From: Anodontia alba
Taxonomy: Eukaryota; Mollusca; Bivalvia; Lucinida; Lucinidae
DNA length: 64,000 bases
Direction: 5' to 3'
Assembly: GCA_964016985.1 (NCBI GenBank)
Contig: OZ024821.1
Location: forward strand, 18,583,293-18,647,292
In this document: one piece after another, positions 33,217 to 43,904 of the stretch
How the letters are laid out: every line of letters starts with the position of its first letter
How positions within the stretch are numbered: the first letter of the stretch is position 1
The notes under the pieces: generated by a model
What the model saw: the letters and a program-made list of their open reading frames with translations, nothing else
Told to the model about the DNA's origin: nothing
The model's database searches: none
Made by a program: the position numbers and the translations under genes

Positions 33217-33454
33217 CGTTTAAGAGTAGAATCCTTTTCCGAACTGGTTCTGATAGTTTTGTGGTTTGGATGGTGTCTGATGGAGGATAATAAACAGGAA
33301 GTCACGAAAGGTGCTTAAAATGGCCAAACATCTTCCAACTATATCCATTCCCCTGAATTTCATTCTGATTCTGCTACATTATTTGGGCTACGTCAAGCAA
33401 AAAAAAATGCCTTCGAACATGCGCAGACCTGTATTTAATATAGAACAAAATGAA

Positions 33455-33660
33455 TAATATCAACGCAGTGATCATTTTTTACATATTTTGGTTACAAACA
33501 AGCATGCATACATTTTATTCTCTTAGGTCGCGATCTTGGTTGAGCCAAAAGACAGCTTGAGAATAGTTTAGGAATGTTAGATGCTATCCTCCGAAAAGTG
33601 TCACGGACAGTTTGCTTTTGTTTTTTGAGTAAGCGCGAACTTTTCGGTTAACTGAACGCA
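33455..33660 (-). repeat. dispersed repeat H, copy 1
   Basis: On the minus strand, GCGAACTTTTC-related start, CTATTCTCAAGCTGTCTTT, GATCGCGACCTAAGAGAATA and GCTTGTTTGTAACCAAA match 51,780-51,970 and 53,730-53,870. Confidence 0.5.
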
Positions 33661-33702
33661 GCACTTGTATTAGCACCCCACTGATCGTTCCAAGACGGTT
33701 CC

Positions 33703-33981
33703 CATTACGAAAACATGCCAATATAATGTTTACCTCCTTGAACCCCACTTTTATATAGTAAAATTGGCGTTAACAGGGGTATACATTAGTTTTATTATTT
33801 CTGCTCAAAAACATAGATTGTGGGTACTCGTTAGAACCGCCTTGCCAAGGCGGTTCTAACGAGTACCTACAATCTATGTTTTGAGCAGAAATATGAAAAA
33901 TATCAGAATTTTTATCTGAAAATTTTCATTTTTTTGGTGGTAAAATTTTCAGTATATTTGAATTGGTGTGTTTTCGTAATG
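33703..33981 (-). mobile_element. MITE family A, copy
   Basis: CATTACGAAAACATGCC and TTTTCGTAATG ends. The central hairpin GTTAGAACCGCCTTGCCAAG is intact. Confidence 0.82.
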
Positions 33982-34823
33982 CTATTTCGTGGTTCCTCTT
34001 TTTTCGTGCGTTGGTGGTTTCATGTGTTTTATCATTATTTGTTCCTCGTCTGTTCTTCTTTTAGTGCCTCAAGAAGGCTATGCTAGGTGGTTGTGGCATT
34101 TCCTGGGTATCTTCACATATTTTATTTTAGTAATGTGTACCCCCTCCCCCATGTTTACCCTTAACACTAGTTAATAGACTGTGAAAATAGAAGTACATGT
34201 AATAGATTGTAAAAAATAAGAGGTACACGTACTATGTAGACGTCTACATTTTTGGGGCGATTTTCAGAATTTCGCAACATTTAAACCAGCTTTTCAGCTT
34301 GCTTGTTACCTCTATAAGCTTTTTCACCCTCAAGTTTTTCACATGGTCTCTTCCATCTCTGAATTTGGACTCGGCTATTGTTGCCAATAGGAGTTTCAGT
34401 CAAAAATCAATAACAGAATGGCAAACAATGTAGGTCCTGATGAGATGGCTCGTCTCATCTTGATCTGCTCTGTTGGCAAAGGTATCTGTATTGGTCTGTA
34501 GGGACGAGTGTTAACCTTTAAATTGCATAAATCTGTCTTAACTTGCTTACTTACTATATTCTTCCTAATTACCTATATTATATGGTGAAACAATCATGAT
34601 TTCCATAGTTCTTTATAATGGAGGTATACAAATAAAAAATTCTTCCTAAAACATATGTTGCGGTACTCATCAGAAGCGCCTCTGTGAGATGAAATGAGGA
34701 AAACAACACATTTTGTTTCATTTCTTTTTGTTAAAACAGAGGTTTATCTAGAGCGTCTATACGTAATGGATATAATGTGCAAATGATGACAGTCAGTGTT
34801 ATAACTTTCTTTTTCATTTACAG
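33982..34823. other. non-coding, intron 2 end
   Basis: A partial P1-type hairpin lies near 34,425-34,475 (CAATGTAGGTCCTGATGAGATGG). No additional exon was recognised before the acceptor at 34,823. Confidence 0.45.
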
Positions 34824-34895
34824 GGCTATTGTGTTACACAGATCTCATTTACTGAAGACGAATCTTGGGTGACACGTGCATGCTCCCGTTTGACG
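34824..34895 (+). CDS. secreted Ly6/uPAR-type protein: exon 3
   Basis: The acceptor TTTTTCATTTACAG precedes GGCTATTGT and the donor ACG|GTAAG follows. The exon is 72 bases, phase 0 to phase 0. Residues 57-80 read GYCVTQISFTEDESW then VTRACSRLT, contributing C59 and C76, the middle cysteines of the domain. The spacing C52-x6-C59-x16-C76 suits the second finger loop of Ly6/uPAR folds. Small symmetrical exons of this sort are common in this domain family. Confidence 0.75.
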
Positions 34896-35329
34896 GTAAG
34901 TTATTCCTTTCAACGTCAGGTGCATGAATACATGAATCGATGACTGTTGACCCTTTTATCCCTGTGGACCAAGACAGGTACTTTTGCAAGCAGAGCAGAT
35001 CCTGATGAGACGGCTCATAATACTCTACAGCGTTTGCCATTATGTTCTTGGGTTACGGTTTTCACCCTTTGGGCAGTATTGGATATGTCCTAATGCACAA
35101 ATGCTAGAGTTTATTTCAGAAACTCAGGGTTGAAAGCGTTAATGCGAAAATGATTCAGGAAATACTTCATCATTTTACATGGAAACATTGCGAAGAATAC
35201 ATGGGCTGCGTCAACTGAAAAAGCGTCTTCATACAAGCGCAGAATGCACAGATTAAGATCATCCTTCGCATGCGTAATGTATCATCCGGCCCTTTGCGTT
35301 CGATTCATACATTCTGTAGTACTCAATGA

Positions 35330-35412
35330 TTCTGTTAGCGGATAGCGAAGGCCCTGACCAGACTGAGCGAATGCGCATGTTGATCTTGGCTTTTGCTGTC
35401 CGCTTATGCCAG
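35330..35412. repeat. P2 short hairpin
   Basis: GCGGATAGCGAAGGCCCTG and the inverted CTTGGCTTTTGCTGTCCGC around GACTGAGCGAATGCGCATG. Confidence 0.65.
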
Positions 35413-35460
35413 AAGACTCATTTTCGCATAACACGCCCCATATGTACAGATTTTATGTCT

Positions 35461-35741
35461 CATTACGAAAACATGCCTATTCAAATATATTGAAAATTTT
35501 ACCACCATGAAAATGAAAACTTTCAGATAAAAAATTCTGATATTTTTCATATTTCTGCTCATAACATAGATTGTGGGTAATCGTTAGAACCGCATCGACG
35601 AGGCGGTTCTAACGAGTACCCACAATCTATGTATTTGAACAGAAATAAGAAAAAATAATGTATATCACTGTAAACCCCAGTTTTACTATACAAAAGTTGG
35701 GTTTAAGGGGGTCAAAATTATATAGGCATATTTTCGTGATG
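35461..35741 (+). mobile_element. MITE family A, copy
   Basis: CATTACGAAAACATGCC and GGCATATTTTCGTGATG ends. The central arms carry GTTAGAACCGCATCGACGAG. Confidence 0.85.
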
Positions 35742-35867
35742 ACTGTTTCTAAACATGCTGGGCACTGTTTTGGAGAGTCGTACGCATTTGAAGTATAACG
35801 CGTCTATTACATAAAAGTAAATAAGTGAACTCAGGAACTGATACAATCAAATCCACATCAAGTTGAT

Positions 35868-36460
35868 AAGAAAACAAAATATTTAGACGTAAACGTCTGT
35901 ACCGGCGCAAATTTTGTCCATGTTTACATAGAGATATGGGACAAGGGTACACTAAAGTTTAATAAATTTTTCATGTAAAAGGTAAAAAATCGAACAACAA
36001 TGTGATTCTTTAACTTCCACTGCCACAGGCAATAATAATTGGCGTTTGCAAACAGCATAGATCCAGATAAGACGGCTCATATGAATCGTCTCATCCGGAT
36101 CTACGCTGTTTGACATTCAGTCTTTCAACTTTACGTTTAAACTTCTTTTCATGCGATAGTTTGTTAAAAAAGAAAAGCAGACGACAAATGTCGTCTGAAA
36201 TTTGGCACCGAAAGAGTTAATGTTTGCTTTTATTAAGCTTTATGAAATGTCTTTATTGAAATTAAAATAAAATAGACATTAATCTGCTTATAACACAGTT
36301 TGTTTTAAGATTTTTTTATATTTGCCGGGATCGTCACAAACCGATGTCCCGGCAAATATAAAACGTCCTTAGTGAACTAATCGAATAGTCTACCATATAT
36401 AAAAATCCAAAGCTATATTAAGAGACCGGCGCAATTCGCGCGCCGGTCAATGATTTTGGT
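35868..36460 (+). repeat. dispersed repeat K, copy 1 (with insertion)
   Basis: ACAAAATATTTAGACGTAAACG, GGCGCAAATTTTGTCCATG, TATTTGCCGGGATCG, CCCGGCAAATATAAAACGTCC and GCGCGCCGGTC align with 42,690-43,063. Copy 1 alone contains an extra TTAA-flanked insert at 36,014-36,216. The palindromic blocks around TTGCCGGGA and ACCGGCGC mark it as a non-autonomous element. Confidence 0.8.
36014..36216. mobile_element. 203-bp TTAA-flanked MITE carrying a P1 hairpin
   Basis: Flanked by TTAA at 36,010-36,013 and 36,217-36,220. The related repeat at about 42,835 has a single TTAA at the empty site. Termini are CTTCCACTGCC and GCACCGAAAGAG, weakly inverted. The internal P1 hairpin is CAGCATAGATCCAGATAAG ... 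CATCCGGATCTACGCTG. Confidence 0.8.
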
Positions 36461-36465
36461 GTTTT

Positions 36466-36622
36466 ACGTCTCTTTCAACATTTTAACTCATATCGAGACG
36501 AGGAAAGGTTCTGTATAGTCATGAGCTGAACATAGTAGAGAGTACGTCTTTTTCAACATTTTAACTCATATCGAGATGATGAAAGGTTCTGTATAGTCGC
36601 GAGCTGAAAATAGTAGAGAGTA
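36466..36622 (+). repeat. 78-bp unit in two tandem copies
   Basis: CGTCTYTTTCAACATTTTAACTC through GAAAGGTTCTGTATAGTC and AATAGTAGAGAGTA occurs twice back to back with few differences. Confidence 0.9.
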
Positions 36623-37270
36623 TATCAATAAAAAAAGCACTATCTAATGCACGTATGTAACGTATGTATGTATGTAACGCGACGTCTGATTGGATAACGT
36701 CAAAATTTAGCGACGGTTTATTCTGCGATATACTGTCGGAAATCCGACGTCATCACGTCACATGTGCTTGAAGCTTAGTCCTTAACCTATAAAAAGGCCA
36801 AATCTAGAGTCTAATGCGCTTCATATTTTAATATGAATTCATATATAAATACATGAAGCCAATACAGGCTATAAAGTGGAGTTTTTGACTACGGACTAAA
36901 CTTCAAGCACCTGTGATCACGTAACGTCGCTTCTCATTGGCAGGCATTGCTCACAGCACTTGTCGCTTTGTGCAAATAGTACATTTTTCGACAGAAAAAA
37001 TGAATAAATGCATTAGAATGGGGATAACTGCATTCATATTTGTCATTTGGGGAGGTAAATCGGCGGTTTGATGGTCGCAAATTACGTTTAACGGCGACGC
37101 ATCAGCGGAGCCGTAAAACGAAATTTCCGACCGCAAAACAGTCGATTTACATCGAAGTCCCAAAATGACAAATTTGAATGCAGTTATCCCCTAAATCACA
37201 GAACATAGACTACCAATGACTCCAAGAGGAAGAGTAATAAACTACGACAGACAGCAGTCATGTTCACTCT
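36623..37270. other. non-coding, nothing recognised
   Basis: Intron 3 sequence with two inverted blocks around 36,775 and 36,895 (CTTGAAGCTTAGTCCTTAA-like and GGACTAAACTTCAAGC) that form another imperfect palindrome. No exon was recognised. Confidence 0.4.
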
Positions 37271-37279
37271 CAAAAGATC

Positions 37280-37580
37280 CTGTAGATTTTACGGTAAATA
37301 CTGGCAACTGTACATGTACCGTAAATTTTACGGTCGCCTGTAGAGTATTTACTGTTATCATTACGCATGGTAGGACAGTGTAGTTCAAGGTAGGTAGCGT
37401 ATAGGACATAGAAGCGATGTGAGCTAACGCACCGTATCTTAAGCTTCACATCCTTACCCTATCCTACGAGGTTATTCCTGCAAAAAGCTCTACGGGCCCC
37501 CGTAAAAATTTACGGTAAAGGCGCTGGCAGCCAGATGCCAGTATTTACCGTAAAATCCACGGAAATCTTTTACAGTGTAT
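37280..37580. mobile_element. MITE with ACGGTAAATACTGG arms
   Basis: The outer block GATTTTACGGTAAATACTGGC is inverted at 37,525-37,560 as GCCAGTATTTACCGTAAAATC. The inner arms GGTAGGACAGTGTAG and CCTATCCTACG are weaker. Confidence 0.65.
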
Positions 37581-38119
37581 CAAACCAACGAAACGTAACT
37601 AGCTCCTCGTCCTCAACGTCGTGTTCCTAAAGCAAGATAGGACCGACCAAATATATTAAAATAACAAATAGGACATATATTGAAATAGCACCCAGCAGCG
37701 AGCAGCCACCGGACCATCAGCCGGAATCAAACCTGAGGTCTTGTGACCTGGTCAGGATTATCAATCGTTCGGTCACCTGTACACCATAAACAGATAAAAT
37801 ACAGCTTGTGTACAGGTTGGAAAGAATGAACAGTACTTTTTGGCACTGCCTCTATGTGACTCAGTTGCCTGGTAGCGTTAAAAATCTGAATACATTGTAG
37901 TAGTGGCATAGTACTTTATCTAAACTTATCTTAACCTATTCTGGCTGATGGTAATAGCAAATTTTACAAATACACTGAAAGTCAAACGACATGCACTCGC
38001 CTACCAACCATTCCACTCTCAAAATAAGAATCATATAAAATGTTTGCCTTTATGTTCTCTGAAAAATAATTTGAAAAATGTAAGTTTCAACTAAAGACTA
38101 CCACCAGATTAGATTTTTA
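37581..38119. other. non-coding, nothing recognised
   Basis: AT-rich intron 3 sequence without alignable repeats or coding signal. Confidence 0.35.
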
Positions 38120-38335
38120 TTGGCGTATTTAACGCTTTGCATGCTGGGTAAAAATTTCAACAGACGACATTTAAACTATTTTTTTTTTTTCTAATTTTTT
38201 CCTCGAAAATAGGATTTGACACTTCATGCAAATTGAAATTGTCTCCAATTTGCATGAAGAGTTAGATCTTAATTTTATAAAAAATAAGAAAAATATGATC
38301 AATTTGTCGTCTCCTAATTCTGCCCATAACATGGT
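38120..38335. repeat. MITE family D copy
   Basis: CAGACGACATTTAAAC, AAAATAGGATTTGACACTTC, ATGCAAATTGAAATTGTCTCC and the inverted TTTGCATGAAGAG. It is related to 12,905-13,100. Confidence 0.55.
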
Positions 38336-38343
38336 GTTATTGA

Positions 38344-38675
38344 TACAGTCGACTCTCGTTATCTCGAATTCCAAGGACCTCTCTGAAATACTTCGAGATA
38401 TCCGTACTTCGACATATCAGATTTGCACAATTGAGGAAAAAAATCGATTAACCACATTTGACAAATACATGTGTAGTTAGACTCTTGAAATTGGAGATAT
38501 ATTGAAAATATTGTGGAAAAAAGGAGAAATTGCTCCTTAGGAGCAATTTCTCCTCTTTTCCACAATATTTTTTACATGTTGTTAGATTTTCATGTTTAGG
38601 CCGGGACCAGATTTTCACTTCGAGATAAGCGGTTATTCGAGATAAGCGAGGTCGAGATAACGAGAGTCGACTGTA
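38344..38675. mobile_element. pogo/Tigger-like MITE (GACTCTCGTTATCTCGA arms)
   Basis: TACAGTCGACTCTCGTTATC at the left and GATAACGAGAGTCGACTGTA at the right. The outer TA pair is the expected duplication for Tc1/mariner-superfamily elements. A second, inner perfect palindrome, GGAGAAATTGCTCC, lies at about 38,522-38,550. Confidence 0.8.
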
Positions 38676-38859
38676 TTTGTTATTAATAAAAAGCATGCAT
38701 TGGTGGATACTCATCAAGGTGAATAAAACTCGTCAAGGTGATTTTAATACGTACCCACAACATACGTTTTAATCCTTTCACCCCTGAGTTTTTGAATTGG
38801 ACGGGTCTATATTTGAGTTCGGGCTCATCAACTGTTACAAATAGGTTTGTCAGTCTAAA

Positions 38860-38945
38860 ATCAAAAACGGCAAATCGTGTAGATCCTGATGAAACGGCTC
38901 ATTATGAGCCGTCTCATCAGCCTGTACACTGTTTGCATGAAATGT
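38860..38945. repeat. P1 hairpin
   Basis: GTGTAGATCCTGATGAAACGG and its inverted partner GCCGTCTCATCAGCCTGTACAC enclose CTCATTATGAG. Confidence 0.75.
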
Positions 38946-39094
38946 TTTGGTCTGCAAGGCTAAAGAGGTTAATGAAAAAAAAAAAAAAAAAGAGAGAAAA
39001 AACACTTCCGGGACGGTTATCTGAAAACGACTTTATATAGGCGGACAATGAAGACATAAGCCAGTAACACAACCCCAGTAAGCAGTCTACATAA

Positions 39095-39175
39095 ATCTAC
39101 AGCGGGCCGTTATCGGCCCGTCAGGGTAGCTGACGGGCCGATAACGGCCCGCTGTATATTTATGTAGAATTCTAG
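39095..39175. repeat. perfect GC-rich hairpin
   Basis: ACAGCGGGCCGTTATCGGCC and its complement flank CGTCAGGGTAGCTGACG. Outer TACATAAAT / ATTTATGTA arms extend it. Confidence 0.9.
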
Positions 39176-39234
39176 CTGGGGATCAGTCTTTATTACCCAG
39201 GCTATTTGGAGATGGATACTTCTTGTGGGGCATT

Positions 39235-39380
39235 TGTGAACAGTGGAGAAAGACTAGAACAGCCTGCGCATCCACCCCGTCTGATTACTTTAATATAATA
39301 ATTAGTATCCGATGATTATGTAAGCGCACTGTGAAGACAGCGCAGGCTGATCCAGGATTTCGCTATCAATATGCGTTGGC
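39235..39380. repeat. P2 short inverted repeat
   Basis: AGCCTGCGCATCCACCCCGTC ... GACAGCGCAGGCTGATCC arms, diverged. Confidence 0.5.
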
Positions 39381-39456
39381 TAGGCACAGTAATGGAAAGA
39401 CAGGCGTTTCTCCCTGTAACAGAAAGATGGACTGGGTATCAGGCCCGAAGTATATG

Positions 39457-39646
39457 TACAGTAGAAACTCGACAATTCAAACTCCAATAATTCAAAATTC
39501 TCAATAATTCAAAATCATTTTGAAGTCCCAACTCAAATATATGTTTGCATTTTAACCCTCAATTTTTCAAAGTCTCAATAATTCAAACAAAACTGTTTGG
39601 TCCCTTGAACTTTGAATTATCGAGGAATTATCGAGGTTCCACTGTA
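39457..39646. mobile_element. pogo/Tigger-like MITE (CTCGACAATTC arms)
   Basis: TACAGTAGAAACTCGACAATTC and the inverted GAATTATCGAGGTTCCACTGTA, bounded by TA. Internal CAATAATTCAAA tandem blocks. Confidence 0.78.
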
Positions 39647-39723
39647 TTTGATTTAAGTGTAGGTGTTTGTGGTTTTTATGTGTCCTGGCCTCGGATCGCC
39701 ATTGAGCTCTTTGCTTTGTTTCA

Positions 39724-39949
39724 TCATTACGAAAACACTCCTATTCGAATATATATAGAACATTTCACCTCTGAAAGTTTTCAGATTAAAATTCTGATAT
39801 TTTTATATTTCTGCTCAAAACATAGGTATACAATATATGTTTTTGAGCAGAAATAAGCAAAATAATGTATACCCCCTATGAACCCGATTTTTACCATATA
39901 TAAGTGTGGTTAAAGGGGTTCAAAATTATATAAGCATGTTTTCGTGATG
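39724..39949 (+). mobile_element. MITE family A, centre deleted
   Basis: CATTACGAAAACACTCC and GCATGTTTTCGTGATG ends flanked by TCAT on both sides. The GAACCGCCTCG palindrome is missing, with only GGTATACAATATATG at the centre. Confidence 0.8.
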
Positions 39950-40119
39950 TCATAGTAACTTGTGATTATTGTATGTGTATTTCACTGTGATATTTTACCA
40001 AGAGAATGATGAGGTAGACGACCCCTATGGTGACCGAACATTTGTTTGTAATTTGGACCTGCATCAGAATTAAGGGCGAGGTTTCGCGTCCCCTGGTAGT
40101 TTTGTTTTACTTACCGTTC

Positions 40120-40398
40120 CATTACGAAAACACGCCTATTCAAATATATAGAAAATTTCACCTACAAAAACTGAAAATTTTCAGATAAAAATCTCTGATA
40201 TTTTTCAAACTTCTGCACAAAACATAGATTGTGGGTATTCGTTAGAACCGCCTCGGCGAGGCGGTTCTAACGAGTACCCACAATCTACGTTTTTGAGCAG
40301 AAATAAGAAAACTAATGTATATTCCTGTAAACCCCAGTTTTACTATATAAAAGTGAGGTTTAAGGGGGTCAATATTATATAGGCGTGTTTTCGTGATG
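40120..40398 (+). mobile_element. MITE family A, copy just before exon 4
   Basis: CATTACGAAAACACGCC and GGCGTGTTTTCGTGATG ends. The central arms GTTAGAACCGCCTCGGCGAG are perfect. It ends 127 bases before the exon 4 acceptor. Confidence 0.87.
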
Positions 40399-40525
40399 CA
40401 ATGCGGTTCTTCTTTAAATTGTTAGTGCGTCGTTGTTTGTTCATCGCTTTGGCAGAGGGGATGGATTGTGCTTCGTGATTGTGATATGTCGCTGGTATCT
40501 TCAGATATATGTTTGTACATTACAG

Positions 40526-40679
40526 ATTTGCGCCAACTCGGAAGAGAACAACGCGGATGAGTGTAGCTGGGATGACCCTACATCTTACGGCTTCGAGGGA
40601 AAATGCACGTTCTGTTGTACCGGAAATAACTGTAACGATCAGTTGCCTAGCAACTTTATACAACATGGTGACTCAGAGG
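40526..40679 (+). CDS. secreted Ly6/uPAR-type protein: exon 4 (CCxxxxCN motif)
   Basis: The acceptor GTTTGTACATTACAG precedes ATTTGCGCC and the donor GAGG|GTAGGT follows. The 154 bases start in phase 0 and end in phase 1. Residues 81-131 contain ICANSEENNADECSWDD and then GKCTFCCTGNNCNDQLPSN. The C-x2-C-C-x4-C-N ending is the signature that closes a Ly6/uPAR three-finger domain. With exons 2 and 3 the domain has 12 cysteines (34, 37, 46, 52, 59, 76, 82, 93, 107, 110, 111, 116), an even number that permits complete disulfide pairing. A GPI anchor is unlikely because a long hydrophilic tail follows. Confidence 0.82.
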
Positions 40680-40759
40680 GTAGGTTGTTTTCAAATACAT
40701 TGGCGCATCTATAAATGTTAGGACAAGTAAAGTAATAAGTAATGGTTATCTAATGTTTA

Positions 40760-40975
40760 ACCCTTCTCATGCTGAATAAATTAAGATGCCACGCCCACTT
40801 CTAATTTCCAGCCAATCAGATTACTTGATCCGGGTTTTCTGATGAAATTCACATATCTAATGACAAACAGTGCAGATCCAGATCAGTTGGCATCTTCAGA
40901 AGCCAACTAATCTGGATCTACACTGTTTGCTAAGACAGGGCATGACGTGTTTAGCAAGAGAATGGTTAACGTAAA
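40760..40975. repeat. short repeat family E with P1-type hairpin
   Basis: TTAACCCTTCTCATGCTGAAT-like start at 40,759, AAGATGCCACGCCCACTTC, then CAGTGCAGATCCAGATCAG and the inverted TGGATCTACACTGTTTGC, ending GAATGGTTAA. TTAA at both ends suggests the same target preference as the 36,014 insert. Confidence 0.65.
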
Positions 40976-41204
40976 CGCATAGTATTTCATTGTATCAGAC
41001 AAGCGATAACTTCTTGCAAATGAAATGGAAGAGAGTTTTGGCGAATGATTCAAATCAGCAAGCTCGCATTTATGGACTTTGGAGTTGACTGATAAGCTCA
41101 AGTCGGGGTTTCTGGCTGATTTTGAAAGCATCCGTCAAGTTACTCAATTTTTTATTGTCTGTTTAATTTTGCTTTTCTCTGCACGGACACGAAGAATTTG
41201 ACAG

Positions 41205-41284
41205 AAAGAGAGAGTGAGAGAGAGAGAGAGAGAGAGAGGGGGTAGGGAGGGATGTAGGGAGAGAGTGAGAGAGAGAGAGAGAGA
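41205..41284. repeat. (GA)n-rich microsatellite
   Basis: Interrupted GA runs with a GGGTAGGGAGGGATG centre. Confidence 0.9.
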
Positions 41285-41399
41285 TGTCATGATATCATGA
41301 TGTAAAGAGAAATTCACAAATATTCCTCCTTCAAAATAAATAATTCACATATATTCCGGCAAGTACCCGTGTTATTATAAAATGCTATTTATCGAGTAA

Positions 41400-41470
41400 T
41401 TTCGTATCGGCCTAGTTACAGGTCCAAGGTAATCTGTATTGCCGACTTAGGACCTGTAACTCTGCTAATA
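41400..41470. repeat. short palindrome (CTTAGGACCTGTAAC)
   Basis: GTTACAGGTCCAAGGTAATC and GACTTAGGACCTGTAAC arms lie between TTTCGTATCGG and TACACGAAA. Confidence 0.6.
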
Positions 41471-41474
41471 CACG

Positions 41475-41612
41475 AAATTGATCAGAGTCTTCGCAGGTCA
41501 CTCTGTGAGTAGCTATGGATCCAAAGCGTCTACAGGCAGACAGCGAAAACTCTGATCAGCCTGCGCGGATGCGTAGGCTGATCTTGGTATTCGCTGGGCA
41601 GACATGCAGTCT
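41475..41612. repeat. P2 short inverted repeat
   Basis: GATCAGAGTCTTCGCAGGTC ... GACAGCGAAAACTCTGATCAG, then CCTGCGCGGATGCGTAGG as a second small hairpin. Confidence 0.6.
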
Positions 41613-41804
41613 TATAGGAAATGCTGTTCCTCAGAGCAGATTTATTTAAATGCACAATGTACCGTGATACTAACATGCTACTTTTGATTTACTTGAAAAT
41701 TCCGTATTCACCCAAAGTATTCGGACCCTCAACTCCCTACCATACGTTTTCTAAAATTTGAATTAGTACAATTTACTACCCGATGTTGTATCTAAAGATT
41801 GCTG

Positions 41805-42445
41805 GATGAGTGGCAAACAGTGTAGACCCTGATGAGATGCTGCGTCTCATCTGGGTCTACACTGTTTGCTCAGGCCTGTTCGTCCGAATACATACGGTAA
41901 ATACGGCAGAATGTCGCTCAGCCATGAACACGGAAGCGTGAGCAGTGTTGCATGTCACATAACTGTTCGAAAACAGACTCATTAAAATGGGTTTGTATTT
42001 CGCCTGATATGATGTGTTTCTTGTTTCCAAAGGATCCCTTTTTCCAAACTTATTTATCTTCATACAGCTGTTTAACTTATTTATGTCGATTGGACTCTTC
42101 TATTTCAACTCTTTGGACATTTCCATTTCCAATAGTAAAGGTATCCGGTTACTGTTTATTATAACCATGTTTTATAGAAGTTCTGTTATTTAATGCAAAC
42201 AGTGTAGCCCCTGATCAGACACCGCATTCTGTGGCGTCTGATCTGGGTCTGCACTGTTTGCCAATGTCCCTTTTGGGGGATGCTAGTAAAATGAGTTAAA
42301 TATTATGTGGAGGCCGTAAAATGTCTCTTCAAAAGTCACTTTTAACCTATTATAGTCTTGAGACTCCTAAAAGGGTAATTGGCAAACAATGCAGACCCAG
42401 ATCAGATGCCGCAGAACGCGGCGTCTGATAAGGGTCTCTTCTTTT
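41805..42445. repeat. cluster of three P1 hairpins
   Basis: Hairpins at 41,815-41,874 (CAGTGTAGACCCTGATGAG ... CATCTGGGTCTACACTG), 42,198-42,260 (CAGTGTAGCCCCTGATCAG ... CTGATCTGGGTCTGCACTG) and 42,384-42,438 (GCAGACCCAGATCAGATGCC ... GCGTCTGATAAGGGTCTC). No exon was recognised. Confidence 0.75.
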
Positions 42446-42689
42446 TGCAAATAGTGCAACCATTTTTCTCTAGGAATATCTTAATCACATAGCCTTACAT
42501 ACCTAAAATCGAAATTAGACTTCCAAAATGTAGTGTGGGGGAGTTTATTCAGTCTACAATGGGTTAATATCGTTTATATTGTCTGGTCCTTTTGAATCAC
42601 TGAGCTTATTTGAATATACCTATGAATAGAACGTCGCTAAACCTTGTGCTAAGTGGCGTAAGCAGTGTTGAACGCTTCATTACTACACA

Positions 42690-43063
42690 CAAGACAAAAT
42701 ATTTAGACGTAAACGTCTAAGTACCGGCGCAAAGTTTGTTCATGTTTACATAGAGATATCGGACAAGGGTATACTAAAGTTTAATACATTTTCAATGCAA
42801 TAGGTAAAAACGAATAACAATGTGATTCTTTAATGTTTGCTTTTATTAAGCATTATGAAATTTCTTGATAGACATGAAAATAAAATAGACATTAATCTGC
42901 TTATAACACAGTTTGTTTTAAGATTTTTTTATATTTGCCGGGATCGACACAAACCGACGTCCCGGCAAGTATAAAACGTCCTTAGTGAGCTAATCGAATA
43001 GTCTACCATGTGTAAAAATCCAAAGATACATTAAGAAACCGGCGCGATTCGCGCGCCGGTCAG
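42690..43063 (+). repeat. dispersed repeat K, copy 2 (empty site)
   Basis: Aligns with 35,868-36,460 without the 203-base insert. ATTCTTTAATGTTTGC marks the unoccupied TTAA. Confidence 0.8.
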
Positions 43064-43244
43064 TGAACAGACTCAAATAAAATCGAGTCGGCTAAATTCG
43101 TTTATTTGATTTGTTTTTGATTTTGCTTCCGAAGGACTCCTCTCTTCAGAACTCATTTGTCAACCCAAAATATCTGACAGAAAAGTCTAACCTCGCTTTT
43201 TTAAAACAGCAATTATTAAGACATTTATGCCTAGCGTCCTATAA

Positions 43245-43785
43245 AAGGGACATTGGCAAACAGTGTAGACTCAGACCAGATACCGCAGATCGCGGCGTGT
43301 GATCAGGGTCTACAATGTTTGTATTTAGGACAGGAATTTCAATGTAACATGGTACTGTAACAATAAAAACTAGACACTTCTTATATTAAAATGAACCTGT
43401 CCATGTAGTTAGGGTAGACGAGTCCACTCGGCATAAATGCGTTAAGACATTCTTATATCTAGGCCAGCGCTTTTCAGGCATATCATGAGGTAATCAAATG
43501 TTTTGCCTCTCTTTTGAAAAGGAGACTGTCTAAAAGGAAAGAATTTGCTTCCCTTGAGAACAGATGATTTCTTTTTACAGTATATCAATTTTCAGAAGGG
43601 CTGGTGTCCAGGAATGGAAACAGAGAATCACCAATTTATTTCCCTTTATTAAAAAGTACTAAGTATTTTGTGCCCTAAACCTCTCCGCTTTGTAAATCAA
43701 AACAGATACCTTTGCAAACAACGTAGATCCAGATGAGACGGCTCGAACCGAGGAAATCAGGATCTACACTGTTTGCCATCCGTTC
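43245..43785. repeat. P1 hairpins and CTTTTCAGAAGGGG hairpin before exon 5
   Basis: P1 hairpins at 43,257-43,318 and 43,716-43,776 (ACGTAGATCCAGATGAGAC ... CAGGATCTACACTG) and a hairpin of the 32,320 type at 43,510-43,600. Confidence 0.65.
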
Positions 43786-43904
43786 TTGTATTTTTTTTGG
43801 GGGTTTGCAACAGTGGACATGTCCAAATTCAAAGATGGAAGAGGCCACTTCAGAAAGTTAGAAGTAACAGGGTTAAGACTAATTACGGTATTTGTTTTCA
43901 CTAG

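Noticed and set aside
32465..43320. Regularly recurring hairpins as a CRISPR-like array
   Set aside because: Spacing is irregular, hairpins differ and lie inside TTAA-type elements in animal DNA.
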